Origin: Schizochytrium sp. TIO01
Taxonomy: Eukaryota; Sar; Bigyra; Thraustochytrida; Thraustochytriidae
Length of the DNA stretch: 64,000 bases
Reading direction: 5' to 3'
NCBI GenBank assembly: GCA_004764695.1
Contig: SMSO01000004.1
Coordinates: forward strand, 146,501-210,500
The notes under the pieces were generated by a model. That model saw only the letters and a program-made list of their open reading frames with translations. It made no database searches and was not told where the DNA came from. Shown here piece after piece: positions 1-10,000 of this stretch; position 1 is the first letter of the stretch, and each line of letters starts with the position of its first letter. The position numbers and the translations under genes are program-made.

Positions 1-151
1 GTTATTGCTACACCCTTCAATTGAGTTCTTAGACTACAGGCGCATCCTTCTATCAGTGCGTGTTAGTTGGATTCGCCGTGCGTGGTGAGCCGTGACTGGA
101 CAGCGTGCTTAGAGACAGGTCTGTGTACCACGAAGGTATTTAGCAATCAAT

Positions 152-1861
152 ATGGGGGGCGATAACTTATGTGATCGGCTGCTGCTCCCGCTGAAGAAGC
201 AAACGTCCAAGACGATGCAAGGAAGCAAGAACTTGGTCAAGAACTTGCATGGTGCTGTGTTTTCACGAATTCCAGCGCCATTTTCAAGATTCATTGCCAC
301 GCTTCTGCGTTGCCTTGACTCCTGCCTCTGGGCACTCATCAAATTCGTGTACACAGAGATGAAGCAACTCAATATCCGACTGGTCATTGCTGTGTGCATC
401 TACCTGGCGCTCTTTAGTGTAGTTATGACCAATATCCGCTACAGCTCACGTTTTCGGCCCTCTCTCAGTACGATCGAAAATATTGAAGACCAGCGCACCC
501 AGTGGGCCCGCGATTTTGTCGCAACCTACGGTGGCGAGTTGCTCGCAGCTGATAGTGTTGCAGCCTCAGAAGAGCAAAACCTTCCGCTGTGTATTGCTAT
601 CCCTACTGCAGAGCGCAGACACTCTTTCCTCCTGCAATCTGTGGCCACTGTCGTCCGAAGTATGGTACGCTCGGAAGAAGGGAACTTTGTTCTGATTGTC
701 AATGATGTTGCCAAGCGAAGGTCGCTCCGCACTGACCCAACCGTTTCTTTCCTTGAACAACATGGCGTCAATGTGATTCACTCATCTCCCTGTTTCAAAA
801 AGGGAACGTCGTGCAGCTCTCGTCAAAAATCAGTGCTGGATATGGCGACGACTATTGAGGGTTGTTTGACAATGACCACAGCTCGTTATATCGTGCTCCT
901 AGAGGACGATATGGTTGTCTCCGCGCACTTTGTCGAGCGGGTACTTCGTACTGCACGTGATCTTTCGATGCGCCGTGACCCCTGGGCTTTTGTCAGTCTC
1001 TTTCGCACAAACTATTACGATGGTTTCTCTCGTAACTTTGATTCAATCGTAGAGCTCGTGGGATGGGGCGTCTCTGTGACTTTTATCCTGCTCACCTTGG
1101 TTCATTATTGCTTTAGGTTTTTGGCTTCTCACCAGAACAAACCGTCCGAGTTCACTTTAAAGAACTTTATGTTGCGGCTGATTTGCTACTCAGTGCTTAC
1201 TATTGGAAGCATTTATATGCTGGGCCGCCAGAACATCATTCAGCCTCTTCTCTTTGAAGAAGGGCTGTTTGTGGATGCGAGCAACCCCAGCACAGCGGGT
1301 CTTCTCTTTCCGCGTGATTCAGCAGAACAGTTTGCCGCCTGGCTTCAGACCCCTGACCTCGATGTGGATAAGTCCCAAGCGGCTGTCAAGTTTGCAGAGC
1401 TTCACGAAGTTCCATCTTACCTCCTTCGCCCCAATCCTATCGAGCATGTAGGTCGTTTCACTTCGATTGCCGCAAAGCGAACAAAGCGCGAGATTTCAGA
1501 GCCCATGTCACACTTCATTAATTATATGAAAGTATCCGAATGGTTTGAAGAGGATGATTCTAAGGTTGACCTCCGGTCTCCGCGCGACCTGTCACATAAT
1601 CTCGCAGGATTAAAAGAGGGACTACCTGCGTCTCGAAAAGCGGCAGACAGCGCATATCTCCGTGCCCCAATGGAGAACATAACATATGTCGCGACAAGCT
1701 ACTTCCACCGGATCATGGGTTTCATTTTCATCTCAAGCTCGATGCTGCTCATTATGATTATGGGTCAAGCAGACGGTCTTCAGCTAGGAGAGCTTTACAG
1801 TACTTGCCTTTCACTATTTACTAAGAAACGCTCTCCTATGTCAGATGACAAAGTCAATTAG
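152..1861 (+). CDS. PGAP4-like GPI-glycan glycosyltransferase, copy 1
   Basis: 569 residues, ATG at 152, no in-frame ATG before it. One membrane segment lies near the N-terminus (about residues 73-97). A GT-A-like catalytic region follows with an acidic EDD triad at residues 251-253 (context VLLEDDMVV), which stands where a DxD metal-binding motif would be. The catalytic region is then interrupted by two closely spaced hydrophobic segments (about 300-322 and 335-358), followed by the conserved block LLRPNPIEHVGRF and a last membrane helix (about 509-540). A GT-A fold split by a tandem membrane hairpin is the hallmark of PGAP4/TMEM246, the Golgi enzyme that adds GalNAc to GPI anchors. Family assignment is from architecture and remembered motifs; substrate is inferred. 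A related copy lies 2.7 kb downstream on the same strand. A generic membrane glycosyltransferase is the alternative. Confidence 0.7.
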   Translation: MGGDNLCDRLLLPLKKQTSKTMQGSKNLVKNLHGAVFSRIPAPFSRFIATLLRCLDSCLWALIKFVYTEMKQLNIRLVIAVCIYLALFSVVMTNIRYSSRFRPSLSTIENIEDQRTQWARDFVATYGGELLAADSVAASEEQNLPLCIAIPTAERRHSFLLQSVATVVRSMVRSEEGNFVLIVNDVAKRRSLRTDPTVSFLEQHGVNVIHSSPCFKKGTSCSSRQKSVLDMATTIEGCLTMTTARYIVLLEDDMVVSAHFVERVLRTARDLSMRRDPWAFVSLFRTNYYDGFSRNFDSIVELVGWGVSVTFILLTLVHYCFRFLASHQNKPSEFTLKNFMLRLICYSVLTIGSIYMLGRQNIIQPLLFEEGLFVDASNPSTAGLLFPRDSAEQFAAWLQTPDLDVDKSQAAVKFAELHEVPSYLLRPNPIEHVGRFTSIAAKRTKREISEPMSHFINYMKVSEWFEEDDSKVDLRSPRDLSHNLAGLKEGLPASRKAADSAYLRAPMENITYVATSYFHRIMGFIFISSSMLLIMIMGQADGLQLGELYSTCLSLFTKKRSPMSDDKVN

Positions 1862-3344
1862 GGCCTTTGACTCTACATGTTTTATCTGAATATGCACTAT
1901 AGCAGGGGTTTGCAAGTGTCGGTCGTTGCCATGTTGCTCTCTACCTTTTCGACTCGTACGGCTAATGGTGTTTGATGATGCTTAGTCTACGGGTAAAGAA
2001 AGATTTAGTGACCACACACACACGTGTATCAGGGCTGAAATAGGAACGTTGAGGCCTCGCTAACATTTTATCCACTTTTGTTGATCACTCTTCAGAGTCT
2101 GCGTACTGGTTGTTTTGATATTATATTTTTTTAAACCTAATAACTGCAACGTCATGGCACACTGAAAACAATACAAGAGTCTGGGCAAATGCGGGGCCCA
2201 TTCGATGGTGATTATCTTCACTCGTAACCAAGATCTTCTCACCTTCACCTCCCACATTTTTCAAACAGAACAACTGAACAAACAAAACAATGCACATCGA
2301 AGATATACTCTTGAAGAACTTTGGAAATACTAGGATGAGAATGGACTTTGCATTGACATTTCGTCCACCTAGGCTGTGACTACACAATTTTAGAGGCTCT
2401 GTAATAGCATTACCTACCAATGTTTTCTGCTGACCACCTGGAACCACCCAGTGTACCCACACCTTTCTGTTTCAAATGGTATCCCTAAAAATGATTTTTC
2501 ATATACAATACATCCGTTTCGTACTCTATTTTTTCAGAGCTTTTCAGTTTTTATGAAATCATGTTGCCTTCTAACCTTCGTTGTTTTAGGTTTCTTTCTG
2601 TCGGATTTTTTTTTTCCATAGCAAAACTCGCTTTAAAGCGAAATACGCATGCCATCAAATGTCACCAGCTACTGAAAAACCTGTTCGTGTTGCAGCCTAT
2701 TCATGCTTTATCAGTCATAATGCCCTGTTTAGTTCTAATAACAATCCACAAGGAATGAAAGTCAAGTCCCTTTTAATGGAGCACTAGGGTGAGAAGTATT
2801 TCTTCAGTACCTACTCTACAAGCCATGCACATTTATTGATTGATTGATTTTTAAAAGCATCGCCTCCCAGTTTGCGTGCAATGCCGTTCGCTAAAGCCCC
2901 GTTTCCAAACAACCCTTAACATTTGCCTTGGAAAAATGATCTTAACTCTGATGTGATCATTATTCAAAGCACTTTCCAGCTTGAAAACATTATGGAGGCT
3001 TAACTGAAATTACTCAATCGTACACACCCCTACAACCAAACTTCAAGAGTTCGCATTTTACAGTGTCGTCCCTACACCCAGCCCAAGATCGTTGTTCGGA
3101 CCCCTCTTCACAGAAGCGTAGTAGATGCAATTGGCTATCCCCTTCCCCTCACCCCTAGTCTCGATCAGGCGTAGTCGCGGCACGTGCAGAACACGAAACC
3201 TCAGCAAAACGTGTCTACTCAGAAGTAGTCCGAGGAGCCAGAAATGCCCATGCAGCTCAGATTCTCTTACACAGGAAATCGCTTCGAAATATATATATCT
3301 GCAACAGCGGAGAGTCTAAGTGCTAGTAAACTCCTAAAATCAGC

Positions 3345-3360
3345 TGCACGTGCACGTGCA
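3345..3360. promoter_or_regulatory. 16-bp palindrome of two abutting E/G-boxes
   Basis: TGCACGTGCACGTGCA is its own reverse complement and contains CACGTG at 3347-3352 and 3353-3358. It lies about 1.2 kb before the second PGAP4-like gene. CACGTG is the core site of bHLH/bZIP factors in many eukaryotes; use here is inferred. Confidence 0.35.
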
Positions 3361-3980
3361 CCCAATGGTACAGCTGTCCACCTTCTTCATATCAGTAAAT
3401 TCACTATGCCAAGTTAATGCGCTAAATCTTAAAAGCTTGCTGGTCTTTCCACCGCTTGCGGCAAAAGTGCAACTCACCATCAGTAAGCGTCTCGCATGCT
3501 TGTCAAGAGATGTCGTCCAAGCTCATCCTGCGAAATTGCTGATCACTAAACCGCAAAGGGTTCATAAGTTTCTATTTGTGTACTACGAATTGAAATTAAC
3601 AAGCACTGCTGCACGAGAAAGGGTCGCTAAAAGCCCCAAACCGAAGTCGCAACTTTGAAGAAGAAATCCACCGGGTACAAGCCACGGAAACGTTTTCTCT
3701 TGCTAGGTACGTGCCGACGGCCTTGCTCAGGTGTCCGTGTTATTGGTTTCTTCAAAGCTGCTTGCTCACACGAAAATAGCAAATAGCTGTTACTGCGCAT
3801 TTTATTCTTCATGACGATTACAATCGCTTTAGGTATAGAAAAATAATGGAAAAGAACGGCGTTCTAAGATATCTATTGCATCTTTTAAGTTCATAAGCTG
3901 CGAAAAAGAAAGAAAAAGCAATTGCGTTACTCGTAGTCATACTCGTAGTGGGGCTTAGCAATGAATGGAGTGAAAAAGAA

Positions 3981-4019
3981 GTGAATGAACGAATGAATGA
4001 ATGAGTGAATGAATGAATA
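3981..4019. repeat. GAAT/GAGT microsatellite
   Basis: Imperfect tandem GAAT units with a few A-to-G changes. Confidence 0.8.
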
Positions 4020-4588
4020 AGTGTAATCGCTGAGTGCGCTGTGCGGCCTGCATATTCAGATTAGCGACGACGCGGGGGCTGCTGCTGACTTGTGATCGGG
4101 TACAGACCTGCAGCGCACCACAGGGGACTGTGCATGCGAGCGCTGTGGAGGACACCTAGCTAAGCCTTGAGCCCTTTCAGCTGGTGCTCGACCCCTGCCT
4201 GACCTGGCAAGCAACAGATCCTCCATCTCTCGCGATCCAGCCTAAGACTCGACTCAACCAAGTCAAAACTCAAATCAACCAGAGTAGCTCTCCAATTGCT
4301 ATAGTGTATTTTCCTGGGGGGAAAAACTGAGTTTTATCAGAGAGCGCTTGATTTCTGTCTTGATACTTCTTGACGTGCACCGAGTATTGCACAGTTCTCA
4401 TCATATTGGCCAGGTTCGTGCAGGTGAAGGTCGCATTGACTATCAGCAACAAATCACTGAAGACCAGGATTCTAAATTGCTCACAACATAAACACGGCAG
4501 CTAAACGCTGTGAACTTTAACGGAGATCTTCGAGGCTGCAATTTAGAAACTTTGGTTGTTGCTTCAAAATCCACCCAAGGATAACGCG

Positions 4589-6205
4589 ATGGCACGCCGT
4601 CGAAGCAGTAGCACGGCAAGCACAATGCTCAAAACAGAGGAAGATGTCAACTTTTACAAGATAAGCCAATTCAGAGATGAGTTGGATAAACCGTTCGGAC
4701 TCTGTGGATGTATAACAAAGCGTCTGGGAATGCTATCCTGTAAGATGGTGAAACTTTTAGTCTGGTGGCAGAACCCCCAAATATTCATGTGTATTATGAT
4801 ATACATTCTCATGCTTCTTTATGTAGCGGCTAATCTCAGGCATAGCCTTACATTCTACCCAAGCATCGCGAGTATAGCGACTGAAGAAGATGCAAGGACT
4901 GAATGGGCAAAACCTGCTTTTGTGTCCTATGGCTATCAAATTAAGCCTCTTGACGAAACTGCCGATGTTTTGCCTGCCTCCCGACTTTGCATTGCAATGA
5001 CTGCGGCTGACCGCCGCTACCCTTTCATCTATGCATCTGCAGCATCCATCCTGCAAAGCGTGGTGACTTCGGATGAAGAAGTGGCCTTCATTATCAATGA
5101 CGTAAGCCAGTCGTCCAAAAATGGACACAGAAAGTCTACTGCTGACCTTCTAGAGCTAACAGGTGCCCAAGTATACCGTAGGCCAGGTTGCGATCATACT
5201 AAGCTTGGTGGCAAAGGTACTTGCCCGCCCACAATGAAAGCTAAATACGATGTACTTCAGAGTATTAAGACCTGCCTTACTACAACAAGTGCATCGTACA
5301 TCACAATCGTGGAGGATGATATTTTTGCATCTCGAAACTTTGTGCAGCGACAGCTCCTCGCAGCAGATGTTTTGCAAGCTAGTCAGCAGCCTTGGACCTG
5401 CTTACGTCTCTTTCGTACAGGTCAATATGATGGGTTCAGCTGGTCAATTCAGAGCTTCTTAGAGCTTGGTGTTATTAGCGGAGTACTTTCTATACTTTGG
5501 ATCAAAGCCCTTAGCCGGAACACCTGTATGGAGGTTGGGCGAGGCAATAAAGTGGTCCTTGGGGAAATGACGGGTTTGCGTTTTATCAGCTTTGCCCTGC
5601 TCACAATGTTCAGTCTTCTCGTTATGGGCCGCCAGAACACCCTAACACCTTTCTATATGAATGCCGGAATTGTCCCTGCGCCAAACGAAGTTAGTAGCAC
5701 TGCCGTAATGTTTCCTCGTGCCATAGCGGAGGCATTCGTATCATTTGCAGAGTCAAATGCGAAAGCCGCTTCCACTGACCAGGTGCTCAACCAATTTTGC
5801 GAACATAACAATAAAGCACCTTGCTTCTTGCTGCGACCGAATCTTGTGGAACACACTGGACGGTTTTCAGCCCTCTCTAGCCGACGCACAAAACGTGAAA
5901 TTCACCAACCGAGGAAGCACTACGCTTCATATATGCGCACGTCAGAGTGGTTCATCAAAGATGACAAAGACATTTACGAACGCGCACTCAAGCGTTTTCA
6001 GGAAGAAGGAGTGGCCAAGACAATGAGCCTCATGCATCCCACTATGAGTGATGTATATCGCGTTTTACGCGATTCATATTATCCGTCTTGGGTGCCTTTG
6101 ATTTTCATTATGGTTTCAATATCTCTGATCAACATCGTGGCTTTTGCACACCGACCATGGTTAGGAGCCATTATGCGAACTGTTCACTCATTTGCGTGTT
6201 ATTAG
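4589..6205 (+). CDS. PGAP4-like GPI-glycan glycosyltransferase, copy 2
   Basis: 538 residues from the first in-frame ATG at 4589; the frame is open upstream but has no earlier ATG. The layout matches copy 1: an N-terminal membrane segment (FMCIMIYILMLLYVAANL), the GT-A region with EDD at residues 242-244 (context TIVEDDIFAS), a split hydrophobic pair around the GVISGVLSILW and FALLTMFSLLVMGRQN segments, the block LLRPNLVEHTGRF, the shared motif RRTKREI, and a C-terminal membrane helix (VPLIFIMVSISLINIVAF). The two copies share order and key motifs but differ over most positions, so this is an old tandem duplication. The predicted role is Golgi modification of GPI anchors, possibly with a different sugar or acceptor from copy 1. 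Confidence 0.7.
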   Translation: MARRRSSSTASTMLKTEEDVNFYKISQFRDELDKPFGLCGCITKRLGMLSCKMVKLLVWWQNPQIFMCIMIYILMLLYVAANLRHSLTFYPSIASIATEEDARTEWAKPAFVSYGYQIKPLDETADVLPASRLCIAMTAADRRYPFIYASAASILQSVVTSDEEVAFIINDVSQSSKNGHRKSTADLLELTGAQVYRRPGCDHTKLGGKGTCPPTMKAKYDVLQSIKTCLTTTSASYITIVEDDIFASRNFVQRQLLAADVLQASQQPWTCLRLFRTGQYDGFSWSIQSFLELGVISGVLSILWIKALSRNTCMEVGRGNKVVLGEMTGLRFISFALLTMFSLLVMGRQNTLTPFYMNAGIVPAPNEVSSTAVMFPRAIAEAFVSFAESNAKAASTDQVLNQFCEHNNKAPCFLLRPNLVEHTGRFSALSSRRTKREIHQPRKHYASYMRTSEWFIKDDKDIYERALKRFQEEGVAKTMSLMHPTMSDVYRVLRDSYYPSWVPLIFIMVSISLINIVAFAHRPWLGAIMRTVHSFACY

Positions 6206-7092
6206 TAGAAGTCTGTAACGAGGAAGAAAATGTGTCCATGACGCTTTTGTTCAGTTCTGGGCTAGTATTGTGGATGACAGCTTGATGTATGTGACCTTTT
6301 TTCAACCGTTAAAGAAGCGCGCAGACGCACGCGTGGTGCTTCGGATCATTGTAAACGTTATTTGTCTAATTGAAGGCCAACTGGACTCACCACATGCCCT
6401 TTAATATTGAATCCTGCCATGCTTCGTCCTAGATCGCTACCATCCATATTAGGTCAACTGAAGTATCTAAGTAGTAGTTTCTTCTTATTCTGTGTCAACT
6501 CTCGAAGTATACCTTTTCTTTCCACCATACCATCTCCTCTTTGGCTTTCCTGTATCTTGTAGATGTGTAGCTACCGCGTCTGAATTCTTTTCGCTGTGAA
6601 CACATAGTAAAGCACCCAAGTACTTCATTTGCTTGGTTCCTCATGTATTTAAAGTCTGCAACAAGAGGATTATCTGACGAAACTATTAAAACTTTATAAA
6701 AGGGATCATTTTGAGCAGCGTTTCAAACAGGACATGGTACATATAAAAGTACCGCCATACGGGAAATCCTGCGTCCTCTATCTGTCTTCTGCAATTTTAA
6801 TTTTTTATTTTTTTTAAAGAGAGACTCTTGTTTTTGTTTTGGGGAACTTGGTACTACATGATGATAAAAGGAAAAGAAAAAGAAAAAGATGCTTCATGTT
6901 AGTTTTTGGCTGCAAGCAAAAGTCTGCGTCTCAAGTGGAGGCATAAACCAGTTCTCAACAGCGCCTAATGAGTGAGTAAATTGCGCACCGCTTTTCGTTG
7001 TATATCAGCTGTTGCCTTGGTAATACAAAACCTTCCAAAAGCCCAAAGCTTGCAGCAGGAAAAGGCTCAGAGGTTTCAAAGATCCTGAATCC
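6206..7092. other. intergenic with TATA-like boxes
   Basis: No coding region seen. TATAAAAGGG at 6695-6704 and TATAAAAG at 6742-6749 are possible core promoters of the downstream glycosyltransferase gene. A poly-T tract lies near 6800. Confidence 0.5.
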
Positions 7093-10000
7093 ATGAACAA
7101 TGGCGCCAAACCACAGAGTCCAACCGCCTATCTTTTTCCCTTTTGGACAATGAAAGCCTTGACACAGATAATTATCCTCTTGGGCATCATTCAGTCAGAA
7201 TGCACTGGACTCTTGAGCAACAAGCAATATCATACTGATCTTGCAGAATCGTGTCAACTAAACGAAATTAGTATCAGGGTTGAGCCTTTTGTACTTGAGG
7301 ACCCCGCTTGTAATCAGGACAGAGTTCAAGACAGTCTCCGACCAGCCTGCCAGATTAAAAGCATATTTGTAGAGCATCGAGTCACGGCAGGCCATTCAAG
7401 GGGCGACCGTATTCTATCAAAGGCTATAATCAGAGATAATCAAGGTGACTATTTAGGAATATGGTTTGATATACATGAACCCCGATTTGTTATTCCAGTG
7501 GACGCTTTGCCGCCAAGTGATTGTTTTAGCATCTTCATTGCTAGTCGGAATGTTTCTTCGCAATTTTGTACAAACAAAGATTTTGACTTTACGCACGCTA
7601 TTCATTTTCCCATGCGCATGCCTAAAGTTTCTGAAAGTGGCCTTTTGCCCGAAGCAGTACACCGTTGGCGAGTGGGAAAACAAGTGCGAATTAGCCTTGG
7701 CGCATACACTGTAGCTGCTCAACCAGGATGGATTGCTACAGATGTTGCTCAGCTAGATGTCACCTCTTTAGAGTCTTGGACACGAGCTTTAGGCTTTTTA
7801 AGAGCAGATGCCCTTCTTGCAGAGCACGTCTGGGAGCATTTTGATATTGTGCACGGTCTACGAGCGTCTGTTTTTGCTGCACACTATCTCAACCACGCTG
7901 GTGGATATTTTCGTCTAGCTGTTCCTGATGCACTTCGGCTTATAGATGATACTAAAGACTTAAGGGATGGACACTTTGTTCAGTACTCAGCGCGTAGTCT
8001 AGAGCAACTCTTGCGTGCTGGAGGATTTACAGATATTCGGATACTTGAAGCAGACGGGCGCCAACTTCAAAACTGGGCAGCATTTCCATACGAAGGAAAG
8101 AACTGGGGAATAATCAGTCGATCTGCGAGATTTGACCAACGCGGTCCAGTTTCAATCATCCTCGATGCCTCGTTTGAAAAGGAGGCCTTCAATGTTCATG
8201 GAACAACCGAAGAAGCAATTCGAGTACTCCAGGTCTTGCCAGGAAACATACAAGCCTTGCAAGCACTGACTAAATACGAGGGTTCTACCAAGCGACTTCT
8301 CTCGGCCCTTTCAAGGGAAGATCGATTATTAGAACGCATACAATTGCTTTTGGCATCGCTCACGGTGGATTTGCAATGCTGTGACATCGAGATCTCCAAG
8401 GTCCAAGCTCAAGTTTTATTAGAACCGGAACATGCCAGCAGCATTCAGGAGCAACTTGTACCGATCATCTTCAGTTTACAACATTTCCAATTACTCCAAG
8501 ATCAAGTGAACGCTATTTTTTACCTCCAAGCGCATCTTGCAGATTATATATCTCAAGCAAGAGCTTCTACGAGCTCGGGTCCCAAGCTCAATGTTATTCG
8601 TGCTAATAATCTCTTGACTGTAGAAATTCAAGGCAACATATCAAAGAGTTCTAAACAGTTATGTGCCTTCTCAAGCACCCGTGCAGGTGGAAACGTAGTT
8701 TGTGAAGAGGTACAAGAGCTACCATTTCGAACGGTTTTTCAAACAAAGGAGCCGATGGAAGCAGAAATGTATTATAAATCTGGTTCGCGTACAATTGCGG
8801 AGTCTGATCAAGATAGACCACGGTTATGTGCATTTTCAATCGTTCTCAATGGGATGCCCTTCCTGGTTCACCATCTGCCCGCTTTTCAATCTGCAGCAAT
8901 TAAATACGGACTTGATTGGGAATGGCATATTGTAGAAGGGGTTTCAATTAAGCGGGCCAACAGGAGAGATCCGTACAGTGCTGCTCATATTCCAAGCAGT
9001 TATTTTCACCTTGAAAATGGCACAAGCGTGGACGGATCGAGCGAATACTTAGATCAAATTCAGAAAGAAAACCCTGACCAAGTGTTCATTCACCGTCCTG
9101 ATCCTGAACGACCATGGTGGATTGACAAAATTGAAATGGTAAATCGTGCGCTCTCAGAGATGCACCATGCATGTGTTATGATTGAAATTGATGCAGATGA
9201 GCTGTGGGATCCACACTCTTTATACAAGGCTGTGAGTATCATGATGCGTGACCCTCAACAGAGATCCTGTGGATATGTCGATTGCCATTTTCTAATAGGC
9301 CCTGATTTGGCTACGCAATCTCGTGGTGCGGGGGTGTATTCCCATGACGATAACCTAGAGTGGCTACGTGTCTGGAAACTTTCTGCACCAGCAAGTGCAG
9401 GCCATTACGCATGGCTTGCCCACGCCCCACCACGCCTTGTTAGGCTTCACAATAACGGTAGCTTAGAGAATATGTTTTCACGTGAGAAGTGCGTGAGTCA
9501 ACAGGAGTTTGCAGATCGAGGCGTTGGTTTCACACATCATGCATATGTACTTGAAAGCCAGGTTCGCTTCAAGGAAATCTTTTATGGATACAAGGGAGCG
9601 GTTGACGCATGGAAACGGCTGCAGACAATGCCTCGTCCTCTTGATGCTGCAAAGATACTCCCCTTCATTTATGCAAACAAAGGCTCTGTAGACCAAGTTG
9701 TCTGGGCTGATTCTCCTCGAGAAAACCCAGCGATATTGCCGAATGTAAATGTAGTACCAGCGCCAGTGTTTGACAAGGCCAAGCTAACTAGATCGAAAAT
9801 TGTTTTGGATGGAATAGTCTTTCAAGTTTATGAACATGGAGGTATCCTCCGTGTTTGGCTCAATCTGATACCACTGCTAGCACAAGAACTTCAAGATCAT
9901 GGCTATCAATTAGTGATTGTGTTGCGCGGGTCGCCGCAAATAAAGCGCCATCCTGACCTCGTAAATTTATTGTTACCTCTTTTGCAGGCTGGAACAATCG

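Larger units (their letters stand above)
1862..4588. other. intergenic, no convincing gene
   Basis: 2.7 kb between the two PGAP4-like copies. Only short ORFs without recognisable features occur here. It holds an AT-rich 3' flank, a 16-bp palindrome with abutting CACGTG boxes (3345-3360) and a GAAT-type microsatellite (3981-4019). No remnant of a third gene copy was seen. Confidence 0.6.
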
